From: an uncultured Microcoleaceae cyanobacterium
GTDB taxonomy: Bacteria; Cyanobacteriota; Cyanobacteriia; Cyanobacteriales; Microcoleaceae
Direction: 5' to 3'
DNA: 8,703 nt
Assembly (NCBI GenBank): GCA_938083405.1
Contig: CALKCV010000569.1
Span: 1 to 8,703 of the forward strand
Shown here piece by piece: positions 5,215 to 8,703 of this stretch. Below the pieces are notes generated by a model. The model was not told the DNA's origin. It did no database searches and was given only the letters and a program-made list of their open reading frames with translations. Within the stretch, counting starts at the first letter, position 1; each line of letters opens with the position of its first letter. A program made the translations under genes and the position numbers.

Positions 5215-6294
5215 ATGGGCAATACATTTGGACAGTTATTTAGAATTACAACTTTTGGAGAATCTCACGGTGGAGGCGTGGGGGTAGTCATTGATGGTTG
5301 CCCGCCGCGACTGGAAATAGACATCTCTGAGATTCAAGCCGAACTAGACCGCCGCCGCCCCGGTCAAAGCAAAATTACGACTCCGAGAAAGGAGACGGAT
5401 ACCTGCGAAATACTCTCGGGAGTGTTCAAAGGGAAAACTCTAGGAACTCCCATACATATCTTAGTAAGAAATAAAGACGCTCGCTCTCAAGATTATCAAG
5501 AGATGGCTGGGAAATATCGCCCATCTCATGCAGATGCAACTTATGAAGCGAAATATGGCATAAGAAATTGGCAGGGTGGCGGCAGGTCTTCTGCCCGGGA
5601 AACCATAGGACGAGTGGCGGGGGGGGCGATCGCGAAAAAAATCCTCAAACAAGATTGCGGTCTGGAAATTATTGGTTACGTCAAACGCATCAAAGATTTA
5701 GAAGCTAAAGTCGATACGAATGCCGTAACCAGCCAGCAAGTAGAGAGCAATATTGTTCGCTGTCCGGATGGGGCATTGGCGCAGAAGATGGTTGAGTTGA
5801 TAGAAAGGGTGCGGGATCGGGGAGATTCTATAGGCGGCGTAGTCGAATGCGTTGCCAGAAATGTCCCCAAAGGTTTAGGAGACCCAGTGTTTGATAAACT
5901 AGAAGCAGATTTGGCCAAAGGGGTCATGTCTTTACCGGCGAGTAAGGGATTTGAGATTGGGTCTGGTTTTGGTGGGACTCTGCTGACGGGTAGCGAGCAT
6001 AACGACGAATTTTACGCGGACGAAAGCGGTGCTTGGCGGACCAAGACCAATCGTTCCGGCGGCATTCAGGGGGGCATTTCTAACGGAGAAAATATTATTT
6101 TGCGGGTGGCCTTTAAGCCCACTGCTACTATTCGCAAAGAACAAAAAACCGTTACTTCTGAGGGTGAGGAAACTTTTCTGGCAGCTAAGGGACGACACGA
6201 CCCTTGCGTATTGCCCAGAGCAGTGCCGATGGTAGAAGCAATGGTAGCTTTGGTACTGTGCGATCGCTTATTGCACCATCGGGCACAATGCTAA
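5215..6294 (+). CDS. aroC: Chorismate synthase
   Basis: It converts 5-enolpyruvylshikimate 3-phosphate to chorismate, the last step of the shikimate pathway, using reduced FMN without net redox change. The 359 residues carry all three family signatures. The first is G-E-S-H-G-G-G-V-G-V-V-I-D-G-C-P (15-30) with His18. The second is G-G-G-R-S-S-A-R-E-T (121-130), preceded by Y-R-P-S-H-A-D-A-T-Y (101-110) with His105. The third is R-H-D-P-C-V-L-P-R-A (327-336), leading to V-P-M-V-E-A. His18 and His105 match the two catalytic histidines of the E. coli enzyme. The start ATG begins the conserved M-G-N-T-F-G-Q-L-F-R; the ribosome site is weak (AGGC about 10 bases upstream). Length is normal for the family. 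HIP1 octamers lie at 5626 and 6260. A heptamer repeat follows 9 bp after the stop. Confidence 0.97.
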   Translation: MGNTFGQLFRITTFGESHGGGVGVVIDGCPPRLEIDISEIQAELDRRRPGQSKITTPRKETDTCEILSGVFKGKTLGTPIHILVRNKDARSQDYQEMAGKYRPSHADATYEAKYGIRNWQGGGRSSARETIGRVAGGAIAKKILKQDCGLEIIGYVKRIKDLEAKVDTNAVTSQQVESNIVRCPDGALAQKMVELIERVRDRGDSIGGVVECVARNVPKGLGDPVFDKLEADLAKGVMSLPASKGFEIGSGFGGTLLTGSEHNDEFYADESGAWRTKTNRSGGIQGGISNGENIILRVAFKPTATIRKEQKTVTSEGEETFLAAKGRHDPCVLPRAVPMVEAMVALVLCDRLLHHRAQC

Positions 6295-6303
6295 CTCTAA
6301 TAT

Positions 6304-6336
6304 CAATGAACAATGAACAATTAACAATTAACAATT
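6304..6336. repeat. Heptamer tandem repeat 3' of aroC
   Basis: Period-7 units read CAATGAA, CAATGAA, CAATTAA, CAATTAA, CAATT, giving 4.7 copies of two closely related units. It starts 9 bp after the aroC stop. The nonamer TTAACAATT occurs twice inside it, and its complement recurs at the stop codons of two other genes here. Confidence 0.85.
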
Positions 6337-6367
6337 GGGTTAAAGGCTAACAACTATCGATCTGACT

Positions 6368-6396
6368 GGCGAGTGCATCTCTTGCCCTCTTTTTTT
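6368..6396 (+). terminator. Probable intrinsic terminator of aroC
   Basis: GGCGAG (6368-6373) pairs with CTC (6379-6381) and GCC (6384-6386), with a two-base bulge and a five-base loop. Seven T residues follow at 6390-6396. The stem is short, but the T-run and its position after aroC favour a terminator. Confidence 0.45.
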
Positions 6397-6421
6397 GACC
6401 CGAGTGGTCATTTAATGTGAC
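6396..6421. promoter_or_regulatory. Cluster of TGAC half-sites upstream of the MBL gene
   Basis: TGACC (6396-6400) and GGTCA (6406-6410) form an inverted pair with a 5-base gap. GTCA (6407-6410) and TGAC (6418-6421) form a second with a 7-base gap. It lies 110-135 bp before the MBL start and might be an operator; no known regulator is assigned, and half-sites this short can arise by chance. Confidence 0.25.
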
Positions 6422-6476
6422 TTGATATAAGAAAGGCGATCGCTCTTCAGAAGGTGCGTATAAACTAGAAATAATA

Positions 6477-6494
6477 CCGCGCCATCAAACGCGG
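6477..6494 (+). other. Small GC-rich hairpin in the MBL gene leader
   Basis: CCGCG (6477-6481) pairs with CGCGG (6490-6494) around an 8-base loop, 36 bases before the start codon. It may fold in the 5' leader. It is short enough that it could be chance. Confidence 0.3.
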
Positions 6495-6530
6495 GTTGTA
6501 TTTTATTCATTACAAAAGAAGCGCTTAAAC

Positions 6531-7439
6531 ATGGAAATATCTTCTTCTTCTACTGCCCCAACCATCGAAAAAACTCAAGAACCCGAATTATCCGAAGGTA
6601 TGAGCGATTTTGTAGTCCAGTTTTGGGGAGTGCGCGGCAGCGTTCCGTCCCCTGGACAAGATACCATTCGCTATGGGGGCAATACTAGCTGCATAGAAAT
6701 GAGAATTGCCGGCAAACGCTTAATCTTTGATGGCGGTACTGGCCTGCGGGTTTTAGGGGAAGAACTGATGCAGGAGATGCCAGTGGAAAGTTACCTTTTC
6801 TTTACCCATTATCACTGGGACCACATCCAAGGTTTCCCTTTATTTACCCCTGCTTTTTTGCCGGGCAATAAGTTTCATATTTATGGCTCTATCCCGCCGG
6901 AGGGGGAGTCGATGAAAAAACATTTCATCAATAGAGTATTACACCCAAATTCCCCAGTTCCTCTGTCGGGTTTGAAGGCAGATTTAAGATTCTACGAAAT
7001 CTTCCCAGGGCAGAAGATGATGCTCGATGATATCGAGATCGAAACCGGACATCTCAATCATCCCAATAACGCTATGGGTTATAGAGTTACTTGGAAGGGA
7101 CGTTCGGCGGTTTATTGCTCGGATACGGAACATTACCCCGATCGCCTCGACGAACACGTTCATTATTTGGCCCGCGATGCGGATATCCTGATTTACGATG
7201 CGATGTACACCGATGAGGAGTACAACAATCCTAAATCGTCAAAGGTTGGTTGGGGCCATTCCACTTGGCAGGAAGCTGTGAAAATGGCAGAGGCCGCCGG
7301 GGTCAAGCGAGTGGTGATTTTTCACCACGACCCTACTCACAGCGATGATTTTCTCGATGGCATTGCTGAAGAAGTTAAAGCAGTTGCCCCACAGGCAGTC
7401 ATGGCCCGGGAAGGTTTGATTTTACCGGTAGGTTATTAA
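6531..7439 (+). CDS. MBL-fold metallo-hydrolase, RNase Z / PhnP-like
   Basis: This 302-residue cytoplasmic protein has a metallo-beta-lactamase fold, close in pattern to the phosphodiesterase branch (PhnP, RNase Z-like) rather than to beta-lactamases. Motifs in order: W-G-V-R-G-S-V-P-S-P-G (32-42), Y-G-G-N-T-S-C (48-54), F-D-G-G-T-G-L-R (66-73), the metal site T-H-Y-H-W-D-H (92-98) with His93, His95, Asp97 and His98, H-L-N-H-P (174-178), Y-C-S-D-T-E-H (195-201) with the bridging Asp198, and F-H-H-D-P (264-268). A complete two-metal site is therefore likely. It lacks the RNase Z exosite arm, so a small phosphodiester substrate is possible; the real substrate is unknown. The start ATG 6531 gives a polar, Ser-rich leader of about 24 residues. 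Met24 is a possible later start, but its GAAGG is too close to it. The gene ends in a heptamer repeat. Confidence 0.9.
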   Translation: MEISSSSTAPTIEKTQEPELSEGMSDFVVQFWGVRGSVPSPGQDTIRYGGNTSCIEMRIAGKRLIFDGGTGLRVLGEELMQEMPVESYLFFTHYHWDHIQGFPLFTPAFLPGNKFHIYGSIPPEGESMKKHFINRVLHPNSPVPLSGLKADLRFYEIFPGQKMMLDDIEIETGHLNHPNNAMGYRVTWKGRSAVYCSDTEHYPDRLDEHVHYLARDADILIYDAMYTDEEYNNPKSSKVGWGHSTWQEAVKMAEAAGVKRVVIFHHDPTHSDDFLDGIAEEVKAVAPQAVMAREGLILPVGY

Positions 7440-7472
7440 TAATTAATAATTAATAATTAATAATTAATAATT
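7435..7472. repeat. Heptamer tandem repeat overlapping the MBL stop codon
   Basis: Five exact copies of ATTAATA plus ATT, starting inside the last sense codon and covering the TAA stop (7437-7439). The unit is a permutation of AATAATT, the reverse complement of the AATTATT unit at the ROK gene end. Confidence 0.9.
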
Positions 7473-7477
7473 GTTGG

Positions 7478-7499
7478 AAGGGTGCGCGGCGCGCACCTT
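7478..7499. terminator. GC-rich hairpin between convergent genes, probable two-way terminator
   Basis: GGTGCGC (7481-7487) pairs exactly with GCGCACC (7491-7497) around a 3-base loop, extended by AA/TT across one bulged G. It lies between the MBL stop (7439) and the thioredoxin-TPR stop (7507), where one hairpin could end both transcripts. T-runs on either side are modest. Confidence 0.6.
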
Positions 7500-7506
7500 A
7501 CTTCTT

Positions 7507-8325
7507 CTAATACAACTGCAACAATAATTCCTTGCGATATTGCTTGGTTAAAGGATGTTCGTCTCCTAATAAATTAAAGATCGATAGCATGGCTTTTCTC
7601 GCCCCATCATCTTTGTATTTGCGAGTGGTTTCGACTGTTTCTAAAAATAATTGTAAGGCGCGATCGTAATCGGATTCTAAAGTTAAACGACAGGCCTCTG
7701 CATATCTTTTATCTAACTCCGTTTCCCCTGGATTTTCTGCTTCCTGTTTGAAACGAATCAATGCTTTTACTCCTTGGGCTTTGGAGTAAGCTTCTCGTTC
7801 GCTTGCTGGAATAGTATCTAATAACTTGGTTCCGTCTTCAAACCGATTTAAACTTATTAAAAACTTAGCAGCTTCTATGGTAATGTTAGGGTTGCCTGGG
7901 TACTTTTCAAACAACTCGTCGAAGAGTTTTTTTGCCTCCTTAGCGTTACCAGAAGCTACGGCAGTTCTGAGACTTTCTAACTCCATTTCTAAGCCAGATT
8001 TGAGGTTTAGTTGTTCTAGCATTTCGCGAATTTTTGGTTCTGGCAAAACTCCGACAAATCCTGGTAAGATGTCTCCTTGATTAACGATACGAACGTCGGG
8101 GACTCCTTCTACCTGATAAGAGTTCGCTAATTCTTGGTTTTGGTCGATATCTATTTTGCCTAATGTAAAGTCATATTCTTGTGCCAGCTTTTCTAAGATT
8201 GGCCCCAGCATTTTACAAGGACCGCACCAGGTGGCATAGAAATCTACTAAGACCGGTTTTTGATAAGATTCTTCTACTACTTCGGTGGCGAAGTTCTCGG
8301 AGTTGATGTCAATAGATTTTCCCAT
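7507..8325 (-). CDS. Thioredoxin-TPR protein, CnoX/YbbN-type chaperedoxin
   Basis: The 272 residues join an N-terminal thioredoxin domain (about 1-107) to a C-terminal helical TPR-like region (about 115-272). This is the architecture of CnoX (YbbN), which binds unfolding proteins, protects their cysteines and hands them to chaperones. The redox motif W-C-G-P-C is intact (Cys34, Cys37), with the conserved D-F-Y-A-T before it and a cis-proline at V-E-G-V-P (Pro76). E. coli CnoX has S-Q-H-C instead, so this protein should still have thiol-disulfide activity. There is no signal peptide, so it is cytoplasmic. The start ATG (8323-8325) is set by the Shine-Dalgarno AAAGGAG five bases upstream; an ATG 12 codons earlier lies before that site and is rejected. 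The stop is TAG. A partial gene lies 62 bp upstream on the same strand and may be cotranscribed. Confidence 0.9.
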   Translation of the reverse strand: MGKSIDINSENFATEVVEESYQKPVLVDFYATWCGPCKMLGPILEKLAQEYDFTLGKIDIDQNQELANSYQVEGVPDVRIVNQGDILPGFVGVLPEPKIREMLEQLNLKSGLEMELESLRTAVASGNAKEAKKLFDELFEKYPGNPNITIEAAKFLISLNRFEDGTKLLDTIPASEREAYSKAQGVKALIRFKQEAENPGETELDKRYAEACRLTLESDYDRALQLFLETVETTRKYKDDGARKAMLSIFNLLGDEHPLTKQYRKELLLQLY

Positions 8326-8330
8326 AAAGC

Positions 8331-8337
8331 TCCTTTC
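8331..8337 (-). promoter_or_regulatory. Strong ribosome binding site deciding the thioredoxin-TPR start
   Basis: On the minus strand AAAGGAG is followed by CTTT and the ATG at 8323-8325. It lies downstream of the alternative ATG at 8359-8361, which shows that the shorter product is the real one. Confidence 0.7.
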
Positions 8338-8387
8338 TAGCTGTTTTTTAGTATTATGCACGAGAACGGCAAAATTGGGATGGCTCT

Positions 8388-8703
8388 TTATGTTTGCCGA
8401 TCGTTATTTCCCTCCCCTTCGGACTGCCTTTCTAAAATTAAATCCATTGCCAGGGCGATAATTTGCTGGCGGTCAATCATTTCTGCTATTTCTTCTGCTT
8501 CATAACGACCCTCGAAAGCTTCTAATGCGGATCTTTCGATCGCTAATTCGTAAGCATCAACGACGGTTTCTTCTAGCTCTTCTTCGGTTAAATAATTGCC
8601 TTTAGCTTTATGGCGTTTGTTACTGCGTTGAATCTGCTTTACAGAATTGCGAATCGAAAGCTGCCACGAACGAGTCAGACGTTTTTCTGCTTCTTGTTTG
8701 ATT
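8388..8703 (-). CDS. Hypothetical charged helical protein, C-terminal part, 5' end outside window
   Basis: Reading the minus strand from the window edge gives 104 codons open to a TAA at 8388-8390. I do not recognise the product. It is highly charged: a basic stretch (K-R-L-T-R-S-W-Q-L-S-I-R, then R-S-N-K-R-H-K-A-K) is followed by an acidic one (T-E-E-E-L-E-E-T-V-V-D-A-Y-E-L-A). A second acidic helix-like segment (G-R-Y-E-A-E-E-I-A-E-M-I-D-R-Q-Q) comes next, then a polar tail (S-E-G-E-G-N-N-D-R-Q-T). It is predicted to be mostly helical, with no membrane segment in the visible part. The start codon and N-terminus lie beyond 8703. The gene runs in the same direction as the thioredoxin-TPR gene, 62 bp ahead of it, so the two could share a transcript. 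Codon use looks like its neighbours. Confidence 0.65.
   Translation of the reverse strand, partial: IKQEAEKRLTRSWQLSIRNSVKQIQRSNKRHKAKGNYLTEEELEETVVDAYELAIERSALEAFEGRYEAEEIAEMIDRQQIIALAMDLILERQSEGEGNNDRQT

Noticed and set aside
5461..6235. Open frames on both strands inside aroC
   Set aside because: They overlap a complete chorismate synthase and have no independent support.
7826..8080. Plus-strand open frame inside the thioredoxin-TPR gene
   Set aside because: It is a shadow of an intact coding region.
8326..8361. Upstream in-frame ATG for the thioredoxin-TPR gene
   Set aside because: A strong Shine-Dalgarno lies between it and the ATG at 8323-8325, so the later start is used.
1..8703. 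tRNA, rRNA, transposase, phage or toxin-antitoxin genes
   Set aside because: I looked on both strands and found no cloverleaf, rRNA segment or protein of these families.

Overview
The window is chromosomal DNA from a cyanobacterium. It carries the photosystem II genes psbH and psbN, a cyanobacterial-type gene set, and nine copies of the octamer GCGATCGC (the HIP1 element). The heptanucleotide tandem repeats between genes suggest a filamentous, Oscillatoriales-like genome, but that is an inference and no species can be named from the sequence.

Layout. At the left edge is the C-terminal half of a ROK-family sugar kinase (+). It meets tail to tail, 3 bp apart, a small unrecognised protein built from two copies of one ~60-residue module (-). 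A 347-bp gap with a heptamer repeat follows. Then comes a long minus-strand run, given here in transcription order: psbH (4742), tatA (4432), pth (4130), a small conserved cyanobacterial protein resembling DUF3146 (3491), and pyrG (CTP synthase, 3050). tatA, pth and the DUF3146-like gene are tightly packed (23 and 9 bp gaps) and probably form an operon. pyrG is separated from them by a 174-bp block of dispersed repeats and probably has its own promoter. psbN (43 codons) lies divergently from psbH across an 84-bp promoter region.

To the right are aroC (chorismate synthase, +) behind a 256-bp leader with two inverted repeats, then an MBL-fold hydrolase (+). The hydrolase converges, over a GC-rich hairpin, on a minus-strand thioredoxin-TPR protein of the CnoX/YbbN type. 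The right edge cuts off an unrecognised charged protein (-).

How the genes relate. Most are housekeeping: nucleotide synthesis (pyrG), aromatic amino-acid synthesis (aroC), translation recycling (pth), protein export (tatA), photosystem II (psbH, psbN) and protein quality control (the thioredoxin-TPR protein). I see no phage, insertion sequence, CRISPR array, RNA gene or defence system, and no convincing evidence of a previously undescribed system. The features most worth a second look are the duplicated-module protein, the heptamer repeats at gene 3' ends (several overlap stop codons), the repeat block that creates a false upstream start for pyrG, the changed metal-site residues in the ROK kinase, and the inverted repeats in the psbN-aroC and psbH-tatA gaps.
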